NCBI GenBank assembly: GCA_964647785.1
Contig: CAZYJD010000023.1
Span: forward strand, 1-26,960
Origin: CAZYJD01 sp964647785
GTDB lineage: Bacteria; Bacteroidota; Bacteroidia; NS11-12g; UBA9320
Length of the DNA: 26,960 nt
Direction of reading: 5' to 3'
Every line of letters begins with the position of its first letter. Positions within the stretch are counted from its first letter, which is position 1. The notes beneath the pieces are model-generated. The model was not told the DNA's origin, searched no databases, and saw only the letters and a list, made by a program, of their open reading frames with translations. The position numbers and the translations under genes were made by a program. Below are positions 16,840 to 25,552 of this stretch, piece by piece.

Positions 16840-17719
16840 GCTTTTCCTGCGGAACGAGCAGTTCAAAAAACTGATCGAATCTCGGCGTGAGCAGAATTTC
16901 TGTTCGGCGGTTCATCGAGCGACCTTTAACATCTTTATTCTCTGCTTTAGGGCGGTATTCACCACAAGCAGCGGCCACCAATCTTGAAGGTTTGATGCTG
17001 AAATCGTTTTGTAACATACGAACCACGGCATTGGCTCTTTTCGCGCTCAGATCCCAGTTGTCTGCTACACAATCAGATGAAATGGGTACATTGTCTGTAT
17101 GTCCTTGCACCATCACATCGAGTTCATTGTGATCTTTTACGATGCTAGCAATTTTTTCAAGTATTTGCTTGGCTGCAGGATTAATGACAGCAGAGGCAGT
17201 TCTGAAAAGCAGTTTGTCTGAAAGTGAAACATAAACCACTCCACCTTTCACTTCAATTTGTACATCCTCATCATTTACATCAGCCAGCGATCGTTTTAAA
17301 TTAGAAGCCAACACAAGGTTGATGCTGTCTTTGCGCTGTATCCCTTCATTCAGGTCTTTGATGTACTTGTTTTGTTGATCAAGAACTTCAAGCGATTTTT
17401 TAATGCTTTCAGCACCAGCCTTGGTAACCACCTGTAGATCTGACATTTGGGTGAGTAAATTGGTGTTGGTATTTTTCAAGAAGTTCAGTTCTTCTTCAAG
17501 ACGTGCAATCAGTTTTGCATTTTCTTCAATTTGTTTTTTGGCTGAAAGCAGTTCTTTTTCGCAGAATTCTGCATCTTTCTGGGAGCTCTGGTATAGAATT
17601 TTTATTTGGTCATAATCGCCCAAAAGACCGCGATATTTTTTCTTACTCACGCATGAAGGTAGCAGAACGAGTGCCATTCCCATGGCAGCAATAGTTAATC
17701 TGATTTTATTCATATTCAT
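16835..17719 (-). CDS. OmpA-domain lipoprotein (MotB/Pal-like C terminus) with coiled coil
   Basis: 294 residues from the ATG at 17719. An upstream ATG at 17776 would overlap the M42 gene and bury the signal. The lipoprotein signal ends LLPSC with lipidated C23. Residues about 35-145 are a long heptad-rich coiled coil (ELLSAKKQIEENAKLIARL). Residues about 165-285 form an OmpA domain that binds peptidoglycan: LLFRTASAVINPAAKQIL, then GHTDN, NWDLSAKRANAVV and MNRRTEI. The protein probably bridges outer membrane and cell wall. It starts 28 bases after the M42 peptidase stops, so it may share that transcript. A near-consensus box TAATTTAG (17750-17743) could also drive it alone. Confidence 0.9.
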   Translation of the reverse strand: MNMNKIRLTIAAMGMALVLLPSCVSKKKYRGLLGDYDQIKILYQSSQKDAEFCEKELLSAKKQIEENAKLIARLEEELNFLKNTNTNLLTQMSDLQVVTKAGAESIKKSLEVLDQQNKYIKDLNEGIQRKDSINLVLASNLKRSLADVNDEDVQIEVKGGVVYVSLSDKLLFRTASAVINPAAKQILEKIASIVKDHNELDVMVQGHTDNVPISSDCVADNWDLSAKRANAVVRMLQNDFSIKPSRLVAAACGEYRPKAENKDVKGRSMNRRTEILLTPRFDQFFELLVPQEKP

Positions 17720-17747
17720 TTCTTTAGCTGTTTTTCTATTTCCTAAA

Positions 17748-18818
17748 TTAAATGATGTATCTGAAGTCGTGCCCACTTTTCAATTGAACGAGGAATTCAT
17801 ACATTAATTTTATTACTTCTTCGATATCACTCTTGTGCACAGTTTCAACGGTGGTATGCATGTATTTCAATGGGAGTGAAATAAGAGCAGAAGCCACCCC
17901 TATATCACTGTAAGCAAAAGCATCGGTATCGGTTCCGGTAGATCTTGAGGCCGCTGCACGCTGGAATGGTATTTTTTTCTTTTCAGCCACTTCTATGATC
18001 ATTTTCAACAGGTTGTTTTGAACTGCGGGGCCATATGAGAGGGTGGGGCCATTGCCGCATCTGATATCTCCCTGAGATTTTTTATCATAAGCCGGAGAAG
18101 CGGTATCGTGGGTGACATCGGTAACAATTGCAACATCGGGTTTGATGCGTCTGCTAATCATTTCAGCGCCGCGCAAGCCAATTTCTTCTTGAACAGAGTT
18201 CACCACATATAGTGTAAAAGGCAGCTTAACCTTATTTTCATGCAGCATTCTGGCAACTTCAGCAATCATAAAGCCACCAATCCTGTTGTCAAGTGCCCGA
18301 CCAACAAGATAATCTTTGTTGAGCTCCATCAGCTCATCTTCAAAAGTAATTACCGTTCCAACATGCACGCCCATGGCTTCAACCTCAGCTTTGTCTTTTG
18401 CCCCTAAATCAATGAAGATGTTTTGCAAGTTGGGAACTGGTTCTTTTGATCGGTCGCGAACATGAATTGCAGGCCAACCAAAAATACCTTTTACAACACC
18501 TTTGGCTGTGTGCAGGTTTACGCGCATGCTGGGCGCAATTTGGTGATCTGACCCACCATTTCTGCATACGTAGATGTAACCTTCGGGACTGATGTAATTA
18601 ACAAACCAGCTGATTTCATCGGCATGGGCTTCAATTACAACTTTGTAATCTTTACCCGGATTTATGACACCGGCAATACTGCCATAGGTATCAGAAATGT
18701 ATTCATCTATGAATGGCCTGATGTAATCGAGCCAGATTTGCTGGCCCGACTGCTCAAAACCTGTTGGTGAAGCGTTATTGAGATAGGTTTCTAAAAACTT
18801 TCGGCTGCTTTTTTTCAT
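17748..18818 (-). CDS. M42 family metallo-aminopeptidase
   Basis: 356 residues, typical of M42 glutamyl or tetrahedral (TET-type) aminopeptidases that trim peptides in the cytoplasm. The two-metal centre is visible: H65 in AHADE, D177 in ALDNRIGG, the catalytic-base pair E211-E212 in VQEEIG, an Asp in VTDVTHD (about 233) and H321 in YMHTTVE. There is no signal peptide. A strong two-part promoter ends four bases before the ATG, implying a nearly leaderless mRNA independent of the efflux operon upstream. An OmpA-type lipoprotein gene follows 28 bases later. The exact substrate preference cannot be read from sequence. Confidence 0.93.
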   Translation of the reverse strand: MKKSSRKFLETYLNNASPTGFEQSGQQIWLDYIRPFIDEYISDTYGSIAGVINPGKDYKVVIEAHADEISWFVNYISPEGYIYVCRNGGSDHQIAPSMRVNLHTAKGVVKGIFGWPAIHVRDRSKEPVPNLQNIFIDLGAKDKAEVEAMGVHVGTVITFEDELMELNKDYLVGRALDNRIGGFMIAEVARMLHENKVKLPFTLYVVNSVQEEIGLRGAEMISRRIKPDVAIVTDVTHDTASPAYDKKSQGDIRCGNGPTLSYGPAVQNNLLKMIIEVAEKKKIPFQRAAASRSTGTDTDAFAYSDIGVASALISLPLKYMHTTVETVHKSDIEEVIKLMYEFLVQLKSGHDFRYII

Positions 18819-18822
18819 GGCG

Positions 18823-18853
18823 CAAAATTAATAACCCTACCGAGGGCTTCAAA
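18823..18853 (-). promoter_or_regulatory. consensus Bacteroidota promoter TTTG-N19-TAATTTTG for the M42 gene
   Basis: On the minus strand TTTG (18853-18850), a 19-base spacer and TAATTTTG (18830-18823) match the Bacteroidota -33/-7 consensus. Only CGCC separates the box from the ATG, so the predicted start of transcription is about one base before the codon. The spacer holds a 4-bp stem, CCCT/AGGG (18835-18846). Confidence 0.7.
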
Positions 18854-18884
18854 AAGTTCGTTCAATCTTCTTGTCGAATAAACA

Positions 18885-21800
18885 TCATTGTTTGTTAAAC
18901 CAGCCTTTCACCCTTATGGTTGCCCTATCGGCAATGAGGTACATCACCGGAACAATAATGAGTGTTAGGAAGGTCGCAAAAGTGAGACCGAAGATAACCG
19001 TCCATGCCATCGGGCCCCAAAATGAGGCATTGTCTCCTCCGAAATAGATCGATGGCTCAAACGAGGAGAGCAACCCAAAGAAATCGATATTCAAACCAAT
19101 CGCAAGAGGGATCAAACCAAGCACGGTAGTAATTGCAGTTAGCAATACCGGTCGAAGACGGGTTTTCCCAGCTTCCAGTATGGTGCCGAGTATTTCGTCG
19201 TCTGGCAGAAATTCACCTTTTGGTATGGATAGTACTTCTCTGCGTCTTTGACGTAAGAGGTTTGTGTAATCAATTAAAACAATGGCATTGTTCACCACCA
19301 CTCCTGCCAATGATATGATGCCAATACCACACATCAAGATGCTGAAACTCATTCCGAAAATACCGAAACCTAAAAACACCCCGATGGTGCTAAATAGGAC
19401 GGATAGCATGATGATGAGCGGCCCCACCACGCTGTTGAATTGCGTTACAATGATTAAAAAGATCATGAAAACTGCCAATAACATGGCGGTTGATAGAAAA
19501 GCCATGGATTTGCTTTGCTCTTCCTGCTCTCCGGTAAATTTGAACTCATAACCGGGTTTTTCCGGGCTGTTGGCAAGAATCTGTTTGTATTGTGCAACGA
19601 TCTCATTCGCATTATATCCTTCACGCACTTCTGAGAAAATGGTTATAACGCGGTCCATATCATTTCTTCTCACTGTACCATAAGTGCTGTTAAAGCGGAT
19701 GTCTGATACTGCAGAAATCGGTACTTGTGCGATTCTACCATTCGATTGATTGCGGAAGGTTACCTTGGTGTTAAGCAAATTGCTCAGATTGTAGCGGTAT
19801 TGTTCGCTGAAGCGCAAATTGATTTCATAATCGTCTTCACCTTCTTTGTATTTGCTAATCTCTTTTCCTTGAAGTGCCGTTCTTATCTCTGAGGCGATCT
19901 GCATGGTGCTTACGTTAAAGCGGCGCGCAGCTTCGCGATTGATGCTGATTTCTAGCATGGGTTTGCCCAACTCCAGGTCTGTTTTTAGTTGATCTACTCC
20001 GGGCACATTGGCATCTTCCAGAATCTTTTTAAGCTCTTCTACATAAGCAATCAATTCGAGATAATCTTCTCCTTTCACTTCGATATTGATGGGTTTACCC
20101 ACGGGAGGCCCCGTGTTGTCTTTGGCAATAGTGATGTTCGCTTCAGGGAAGCTTTCAACGGCATCTTTGATTTCCGACATGATCTTGCTGGTGCTGATAT
20201 CACTGAGCGCCTGACGTTTGGCAAATTCGAGGAAACTAACCGTGATTCTCGCTTTGTGAGGCGAAGAACCTGCCTGCGGTCCTTCATTGGGGTCGCTTGT
20301 GCGCTCACCCACCTGTGCCAAAACTGCTTCCACGATGTTCTTATTCGGTTGAATGGTTCGGTTCACCATCTTTTCAATCTTTTGGGTGATGGCATTGGTT
20401 TCAATGATATCAGTACCCAAAGGTGCTTCAATGAATAAGTTGACTTGGCGTGGTTCATTATCCGGGAAAAAAGTAACTTTAGGATTGCTTGCCACGAAGA
20501 AAACTATGCTCAAGATGAGCAGTAAGAATGTGCCAATCACAAAAAGCACAGGGCGATAACCGGTTAAGGCGAATTTGGCCGAACGGTAATAGAAGGTTTC
20601 TATTTTAGGCATCACCTTGCTCATGAAGGCATCTCCGCCAGGTTTCAGTGCAAATCGATAAAGCACGGAGAGTAAAATGGCAGATACAAAAAGGCCTCCT
20701 AACATGGCCATTTGACCGCTGAGATAGAACAATGTGGCAAGAACCCCCAGCACGATGTTTCGCATCCAGAAAGAACGGACCGAACTCGATTTTGTATTGA
20801 GGTTCTTCATGTAATCAGCCGTTAGTACCGGATTTACGACCAAAGCCACAAAGAGCGAGGAAGCCAACACAATGATGAGGGTAATCGGCAAGAATTTCAT
20901 GAACTCGCCGATGATATCTTTCCAGAAGAGCAACGGAAGAAATGCTGCCAATGTGGTGGCCGTTGAAGAAATGATTGGCATGGCCACTTCGCCCACCCCT
21001 TGTTTACTCGCATTTTCCTGGTCAAGTCCTTGTTCAAATCGAAGGCGGAAGATATTTTCAACCACCACAATTCCATTGTCAACCAGCATGCCCAGAGCGA
21101 GAATGAGCGAAAATAACACCATCATATTGAGGGTGTTTCCTCCAAAATTCAAAATGGCTATTCCCATAAGCATGCTCAGTGGAATGGCAATTCCAACAAA
21201 CATGGCATTTCGCAATCCGAGAAAAAACATGAGCACCAGTACCACAAGAAGCACTCCCATGATGATGCTGTTTTCAAGGTTGGAAACCATGTCGCGTGTG
21301 AATGTACTTTGATCATTGGTAATTGTTACTTTCAGCTCGGCCGGGAGTTCTTTCTCCATGGCATTTTCAACAATTACTTTGATTTGATCAGAGGCCTTTA
21401 GAAGATTGGAGCCTGTTTTTTTCTTCACGTCCAAGGTGAGCACAGGCTGCCCGTCAAGTCGTGCAAAACTCACTGGCTCTTTTGGTCCGTAGTGCACGCT
21501 TCCAATGTCTCTGAGATAAACAATATTTTGATCCTCATTCTTAACAATGATATTTTCAATCTCACTGTAGTGATTGAACTCTCCATCAATTCTCAGACTT
21601 CGGCGCGTGATGTCTGAACCTTCAATGCTCTGGATATCCCCACCACTCATGGAGATGTTTTCGCCCTGTATGGCGCGTTCAACATCCGTAAGACTGATTT
21701 CCAAAGCCTCCATTTTCAATTTATCAATGGCCACTTCCACTTCATTTTCCTGAAGACCAGCAATGTCTACCTTGTTAATTTCTGGCAGTTTTTCAATCTT

Positions 21801-22310
21801 TTCTTGCAGCAATTCGGCATATTCCTTCAGTTTGGCATAGGGGTAATCTCCAGAGATGTTTACGTTCATCACAGGCATCTCGGAGAAATCGAGCTCCATC
21901 ACATTTGGATCTGCGGGAAGATCTTGGGGCAAATCACTTTTAGCCTTATCAACGGCATCTTTTACATCTGCCAGTGCCTCGCTGGGGTCAACATCCAGAT
22001 CAAATTCGGCAATAATGATGGAGAAATCCTGGATACTGGTCGACTTTAGCTTACTAATTCCATTGATTCCCTGCAACTCCTTTTCGATGGGACGGGTTAC
22101 AAGGTTCTCCATATCTACCGGGCTATTCCCCGGGTAAGGAGTGTTGATGTAAATGGTGGGAATTTTGATTTCGGGGAAACTCTCTTTGGGCATGTTTTTG
22201 TATGAAAGTGAACCCACCACGGCGATGATGAAGATCATGACATATACACTGATGCGGTTGTTCACCGCCCAAGAGCTGAGTCGAAATTCTTTTAAATTGT
22301 TTGATGACAT
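18885..22310 (-). CDS. RND efflux permease (AcrB/HAE-type)
   Basis: 1141 residues. An inner-membrane proton-driven pump that passes substrates to the outside through its fusion-protein and TolC-type partners. The N terminus has the classic first helix (RISVYVMIFIIAVVGSLSY) and the periplasmic porter start (YPGNSPVDMENLVTRPIE). The helix-4 motif is VDNGIVVVENI: D411 is kept, but the second Asp of AcrB is Asn (N412). The later helix has VVNNAIVLIDY, with Asn1007 where AcrB has Lys940. These substitutions also occur in other RND groups, so the pump may still be proton-coupled. An extra pair of hydrophobic helices (about 510-550) lies between the two halves. It starts ten bases after the fusion-protein gene. 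Substrates are unknown. Confidence 0.95.
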   Translation of the reverse strand: MSSNNLKEFRLSSWAVNNRISVYVMIFIIAVVGSLSYKNMPKESFPEIKIPTIYINTPYPGNSPVDMENLVTRPIEKELQGINGISKLKSTSIQDFSIIIAEFDLDVDPSEALADVKDAVDKAKSDLPQDLPADPNVMELDFSEMPVMNVNISGDYPYAKLKEYAELLQEKIEKLPEINKVDIAGLQENEVEVAIDKLKMEALEISLTDVERAIQGENISMSGGDIQSIEGSDITRRSLRIDGEFNHYSEIENIIVKNEDQNIVYLRDIGSVHYGPKEPVSFARLDGQPVLTLDVKKKTGSNLLKASDQIKVIVENAMEKELPAELKVTITNDQSTFTRDMVSNLENSIIMGVLLVVLVLMFFLGLRNAMFVGIAIPLSMLMGIAILNFGGNTLNMMVLFSLILALGMLVDNGIVVVENIFRLRFEQGLDQENASKQGVGEVAMPIISSTATTLAAFLPLLFWKDIIGEFMKFLPITLIIVLASSLFVALVVNPVLTADYMKNLNTKSSSVRSFWMRNIVLGVLATLFYLSGQMAMLGGLFVSAILLSVLYRFALKPGGDAFMSKVMPKIETFYYRSAKFALTGYRPVLFVIGTFLLLILSIVFFVASNPKVTFFPDNEPRQVNLFIEAPLGTDIIETNAITQKIEKMVNRTIQPNKNIVEAVLAQVGERTSDPNEGPQAGSSPHKARITVSFLEFAKRQALSDISTSKIMSEIKDAVESFPEANITIAKDNTGPPVGKPINIEVKGEDYLELIAYVEELKKILEDANVPGVDQLKTDLELGKPMLEISINREAARRFNVSTMQIASEIRTALQGKEISKYKEGEDDYEINLRFSEQYRYNLSNLLNTKVTFRNQSNGRIAQVPISAVSDIRFNSTYGTVRRNDMDRVITIFSEVREGYNANEIVAQYKQILANSPEKPGYEFKFTGEQEEQSKSMAFLSTAMLLAVFMIFLIIVTQFNSVVGPLIIMLSVLFSTIGVFLGFGIFGMSFSILMCGIGIISLAGVVVNNAIVLIDYTNLLRQRRREVLSIPKGEFLPDDEILGTILEAGKTRLRPVLLTAITTVLGLIPLAIGLNIDFFGLLSSFEPSIYFGGDNASFWGPMAWTVIFGLTFATFLTLIIVPVMYLIADRATIRVKGWFNKQ

Positions 22311-22320
22311 GACGCGCTTG

Positions 22321-23457
22321 TTATGGAATGATTTCGAGGCGATCGCCTTGTATTACTTTTTGGTATCCTTCGGTAATCACTAAATCACCTTCTTGGAGGC
22401 CTCCGGACACAATGCTCCTAGAGGCAAATGATTGTTCAATGGTAATGCTTTGTCTGAGCGCAACGTATGATCCATCTTCCTGTGGTCTGGCCAGCATGAT
22501 ATAGCTCGAATTACCGTCATTTCTAATCAATTTCGTTGGTACACTTAGGGCTTGATCAGCTTCGTAGTCATAAGCAGTAACGATGGCCAATAAATTAGGC
22601 TTGAGTTCATTCAACAAGGAAGAGGGTTCAATGAAAGTAGCAAACGTTCGGTTGTTGGGGTTGATGTAACTTCCAACAGCAGAAACTTTTTCTTGATGTC
22701 CCAGTTTGAGAGCCGGGTAGTAAACCTCTACCACATCACCTACTTTCATTGATCGAAGGTACTTCTCGCTGATATCGGCCTGAATTTTCAAACTTTTTCC
22801 GCCTACAATTCGCAAAATGGGCATGCCGGGTGCTGCAAAGTCACCTGCATTCATGAACAAGGCATCTACGGTTCCACTCACCGGACTTTGAATGCTAAAT
22901 TTTGATAGTTGTATCCTGGACGACTCCAGACGTTTTTGTAGACTTTCCATGTTGTTTCTGGCCTGGAGGTATTGCAACTCAGTGCCAACCCTTTCCTCCC
23001 AAAGCGCTCTTTGTTTATTGTAAGTTACCGTGGCCAGTTCGAGCGCTTTTTCAAGTTCATCAATTTGGGCGCTCATGGCAGAGGCATCTATGCTCAACAG
23101 GGTTTGGCCTTTGGTTACTTTTTGTCCTTCTCGTACGCGAATGTTCACAATATTTCCACCCACTTCTGGTGCAAGATTTACATTGTCATCAGCAGAAACC
23201 AGTCCTTGTACCTGAAAAGGATTCTTAAAAGGTTTGTATTTCAAAGTGTCTACGCGAACAGCAATTCCGCCGATGACAGCATTGGTATCCAGTTGATCTA
23301 TTTCTGATTCAAGCATTTTGGCTTTCGATTGAAGCTGAGCAATTTCTTTGCGAACTTTTTCAAGTTCCTTTTTCTTGCCATCAAGCGAGTTGTCGGTTTC
23401 CTTACCGCAGGCCATTAGGAGTGCAGTGGCGCTGAAAATTAAAAGGAGTTGTTTCAT
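22321..23457 (-). CDS. RND periplasmic adaptor (membrane fusion) lipoprotein
   Basis: 378 residues. The lipoprotein signal ends LMAC with C17 lipidated, anchoring it to the inner membrane as is usual for AcrA-like adaptors. A charged coiled coil (about 27-58, KKKELEKVRKEIAQLQSKAK) precedes the first biotinyl-lipoyl half (NLAPEVGGNIVNIRVREGQKV). The central alpha hairpin (about 120-185) follows, then the second lipoyl half (SIQSPVSGTVDALFMNAGD) and the beta-barrel and membrane-proximal domains up to EGYQKVIQGD. It links the permease to the TolC-type channel. Gaps of 12 bases upstream and ten downstream show a single transcript. The N-terminal coil before the lipoyl domain is an addition to the basic AcrA plan. 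Confidence 0.94.
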   Translation of the reverse strand: MKQLLLIFSATALLMACGKETDNSLDGKKKELEKVRKEIAQLQSKAKMLESEIDQLDTNAVIGGIAVRVDTLKYKPFKNPFQVQGLVSADDNVNLAPEVGGNIVNIRVREGQKVTKGQTLLSIDASAMSAQIDELEKALELATVTYNKQRALWEERVGTELQYLQARNNMESLQKRLESSRIQLSKFSIQSPVSGTVDALFMNAGDFAAPGMPILRIVGGKSLKIQADISEKYLRSMKVGDVVEVYYPALKLGHQEKVSAVGSYINPNNRTFATFIEPSSLLNELKPNLLAIVTAYDYEADQALSVPTKLIRNDGNSSYIMLARPQEDGSYVALRQSITIEQSFASRSIVSGGLQEGDLVITEGYQKVIQGDRLEIIP

Positions 23458-23469
23458 GGGGTAATAGGC

Positions 23470-24783
23470 TTAAAGTTTTCCTTGTATTTTTTGTAATTCA
23501 GTGTAGGCGTTCAGAAATCCGTAGAGGGCTCCCAAATAGTTGGTTCTGGCCGTGCGTAATTCTTGTTGAGCATTGAGCATATCAAGAATGCTGCCGGTGC
23601 CTTTTGCAAAACGGAGATTGGCTGATTCAAGCACTGATTGGGCCAGGCTCAGGTTGCTTTTTTGGAGTTCTATATCGGAGAGATTCAGGGCAATATTGGC
23701 TTTGGTGTTTTCAAATTGCATTTGCGAAAGCATAAGAAAACTACGCATGTCTTGTTGTGTTTTTTTTATTTCGATCTCCTTTTGGCGCAATACTGCTTGG
23801 TTGCTGCCCCCCGAGAAAATGGGAATGCGCAAATTCAAACCCCATAGTTGGGTTTGGAACCATGGATCGAAGGTAAGCTCATCAGAAAAGTTGTTTTGCT
23901 GATAGTTGTAGAAGGCGCTTAGGCTTGGATATCGGTTAACAATGTATCTTTTTCGGTCGAGCTTATTCAGCTCTTGTTGGGCAGTGAGCAATTGATACTC
24001 GGCTCGTTGTTCATGAGATGCATTTTGTTCATCGAGCCCAGATTTTGCTTTCTCAAAGAGTCCTGAAATGGAGTCTGTGAGCAACAATGCCTGCTGATCT
24101 TCCATACCCATGTGGAATTTCATGAGCCTTATGGCCGCATGCTGTTGTTCCTCGAGATTCTTTTTTTGAGTTTGAAGATTGAACAAGGCCAGTTTTACCC
24201 GCTCTGCATCAATTTTTTCGGCAAAGCCCTGTTCGTAGAGCAATTGGGTTTGGCGTACACTTTCTTGTAGGGTTTTGATGTTTACATCAATGAGTCTGAC
24301 GTTTTCTTCGGTAATTAATGCCATGTGATAAGCATTGATCACATTTAAACGGATATCCCGCTCTGTCAGATCCTTCATCTTTTTTGATACATCTACGTAT
24401 TTCGAGGCAGCTTTCAGCCCTAAGAAGTACTGACCATCAAAAATTAGCTGAGAAGCCTGTAGGTTCAATGCATTGGTGTAGTTTTGACCAACACGAAAGG
24501 CGGTTTGTTCGCCCGTGGCGGGGTTGGGGAAAATAAAAACCGGTAATTCAATGTTCTGTCGGAAATCAAAACTTCCACTTACCTGTGGCAATCCAATGGC
24601 GGCGGTTTCCTGAACCTTTCTTTCAGCTATTTCTATTTCCAGATTACTTTTGATCAGTTCAGGCTGGTGCTCCAATGCATACGAAATGGCTTGTTCAAGG
24701 CTGAATGAGCGCATGTTTTGGGCATTGGTTAGACCCGGAATGAACAAAATCAAAATGAGCAAATGAAGGGTTTTTTTATACAT
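23470..24783 (-). CDS. TolC-family outer-membrane efflux channel
   Basis: 437 residues from the ATG at 24783, one base after the stop of the regulator gene. A longer frame to 24918 would overlap that gene by about 130 bases and lacks a signal peptide, so I reject it. The signal peptide MYKKTLHLLILILFIPGLTNA fits. Two TolC-type halves are visible. The first has SLEQAISYALEHQPEL, the coiled-coil ERKVQETAAIGLPQVSGSF and a YHMALITEENVRL helix. The second has a WGLNLRIPIFSGG strand-turn and LRFAKGTGSILDMLNAQQEL, both family signatures. It forms the trimeric exit duct for the pump encoded downstream. Confidence 0.94.
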   Translation of the reverse strand: MYKKTLHLLILILFIPGLTNAQNMRSFSLEQAISYALEHQPELIKSNLEIEIAERKVQETAAIGLPQVSGSFDFRQNIELPVFIFPNPATGEQTAFRVGQNYTNALNLQASQLIFDGQYFLGLKAASKYVDVSKKMKDLTERDIRLNVINAYHMALITEENVRLIDVNIKTLQESVRQTQLLYEQGFAEKIDAERVKLALFNLQTQKKNLEEQQHAAIRLMKFHMGMEDQQALLLTDSISGLFEKAKSGLDEQNASHEQRAEYQLLTAQQELNKLDRKRYIVNRYPSLSAFYNYQQNNFSDELTFDPWFQTQLWGLNLRIPIFSGGSNQAVLRQKEIEIKKTQQDMRSFLMLSQMQFENTKANIALNLSDIELQKSNLSLAQSVLESANLRFAKGTGSILDMLNAQQELRTARTNYLGALYGFLNAYTELQKIQGKL

Positions 24784-24784
24784 G

Positions 24785-25390
24785 TCAAATTTTGTTGATG
24801 TTTTCTTCGAAATATTGAATGCCCTTTGGGGTGCAAATGCCATAGAGGTGGTAACGAATGATCTCAGAAATGGTTTCGCTAAGCAACAGCTTGTTCGCAG
24901 AAACAGTGTCTTGCTCAATGGCGAGCGATATGTTGTTCACGTACACCCGGGCAATGATTTCAGGGTGAAAGTTCTTGCGGTATAAGTTTAGCGACTGTCC
25001 TTTACTCAAATTGGCAATCATGAAACCCATGACGTATTCCTGCCGGTATTTTCTGAACAGCTCCCAGCTGCGGGGAAAGAACTTTTTAAGATCTTGCACC
25101 ATTACGGGGTTGGTGCTTTTAAGTTGCTGAAGCACGTATTGTGAAAGTTCGAGTATCTGGGCCACCGGATGTTCAATTTGTTCGAAGGTGGCCGAACAAT
25201 GTTTTTGTTCCGAATTGAAATGCCTATTCAGGGTTTCAAAAACCAGTTCTTTCTTATCGTTGAAATAGGAATACAGAGTTTTCTTACTCACTCCGGCTTC
25301 TTTGGCTACATCGTCCATTGACACCCTACGGATTCCATAACGCATAAAAAGGGCCGTGGTAATTTCCAGTATGCGATCAACCCTACTCAA
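24785..25390 (-). CDS. TetR/AcrR-family transcriptional regulator of the efflux operon
   Basis: 201 residues. The N-terminal 50 residues are a TetR-type helix-turn-helix: ITTALFMRYGIRRVSMDDVAKEAGVSKKTLYSYFNDKKELV in outline, with recognition helix around 33-42. The remaining 150 residues form the helical ligand-binding and dimerisation part, which is not conserved enough to name an inducer. The start is TTG at 25390. No ATG or GTG lies upstream in frame before the promoter. It is the first gene of the tetR-tolC-adaptor-permease operon, so it probably represses its own transcript and is released by a pump substrate. A 28-bp inverted repeat (25422-25449) upstream is the best operator candidate. 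Confidence 0.92.
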   Translation of the reverse strand: MSRVDRILEITTALFMRYGIRRVSMDDVAKEAGVSKKTLYSYFNDKKELVFETLNRHFNSEQKHCSATFEQIEHPVAQILELSQYVLQQLKSTNPVMVQDLKKFFPRSWELFRKYRQEYVMGFMIANLSKGQSLNLYRKNFHPEIIARVYVNNISLAIEQDTVSANKLLLSETISEIIRYHLYGICTPKGIQYFEENINKI

Positions 25391-25398
25391 AACGGCTG

Positions 25399-25406
25399 CA
25401 ATATTA
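25399..25406 (-). promoter_or_regulatory. near-consensus -7 element TAATATTG for the efflux operon
   Basis: TAATATTG on the minus strand differs from TAnnTTTG at one position. A TTAG sits 20 bases further upstream, inside one arm of the inverted repeat. Transcription would start about five bases before the TTG start of tetR. Confidence 0.4.
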
Positions 25407-25421
25407 ATTGAGTGGTTTTCA

Positions 25422-25449
25422 GGAAACTAAAAAAAATTTAAAAGTTTCC
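25422..25449. promoter_or_regulatory. inverted repeat GGAAACT-N14-AGTTTCC, candidate TetR operator
   Basis: Two perfect 7-base arms (25422-25428 and 25443-25449) flank a 14-base A/T-only spacer. The repeat covers the -33 region of the tetR operon promoter and lies in the 162-base gap divergent from uridine kinase. Size, symmetry and position suit a TetR-family dimer site. Confidence 0.5.
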
Positions 25450-25528
25450 ATGGTATAGCCTTCATTTTCGATGAACGACAAATCGAGGGAAAATGGTTAC
25501 GCCATTCGCACAACAACAAGATCTGAAT

Positions 25529-25536
25529 TAAATTTG
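25529..25536 (+). promoter_or_regulatory. -7 promoter element TAAATTTG for the uridine kinase gene
   Basis: An exact TAnnTTTG match. TTCG at 25505-25508 is a partial -33 element at 20-base spacing. The predicted transcript start is near 25540, giving a leader of about 13 bases before the GTG start. Confidence 0.5.
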
Positions 25537-25552
25537 ACCCTTTAATTGCATC

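Noticed and set aside
17720..17776. Upstream start for the OmpA-type lipoprotein at 17776
   Set aside because: It would overlap the M42 gene and place polar residues before the lipoprotein signal. The ATG at 17719 gives a normal signal and lipobox.
19989..20438. 149-codon open frame antisense to the RND permease gene
   Set aside because: It lies wholly inside a strongly supported gene, resembles no protein family, and has no promoter or spacing of its own. The same holds for frames at 20872-21312, 4345-4731 and 11392-11736.
24784..24918. Longer start for the TolC-type gene at 24918
   Set aside because: It overlaps the TetR gene by more than 130 bases and pushes the signal peptide 45 residues into the protein. 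The ATG at 24783 fits exactly after the tetR stop.
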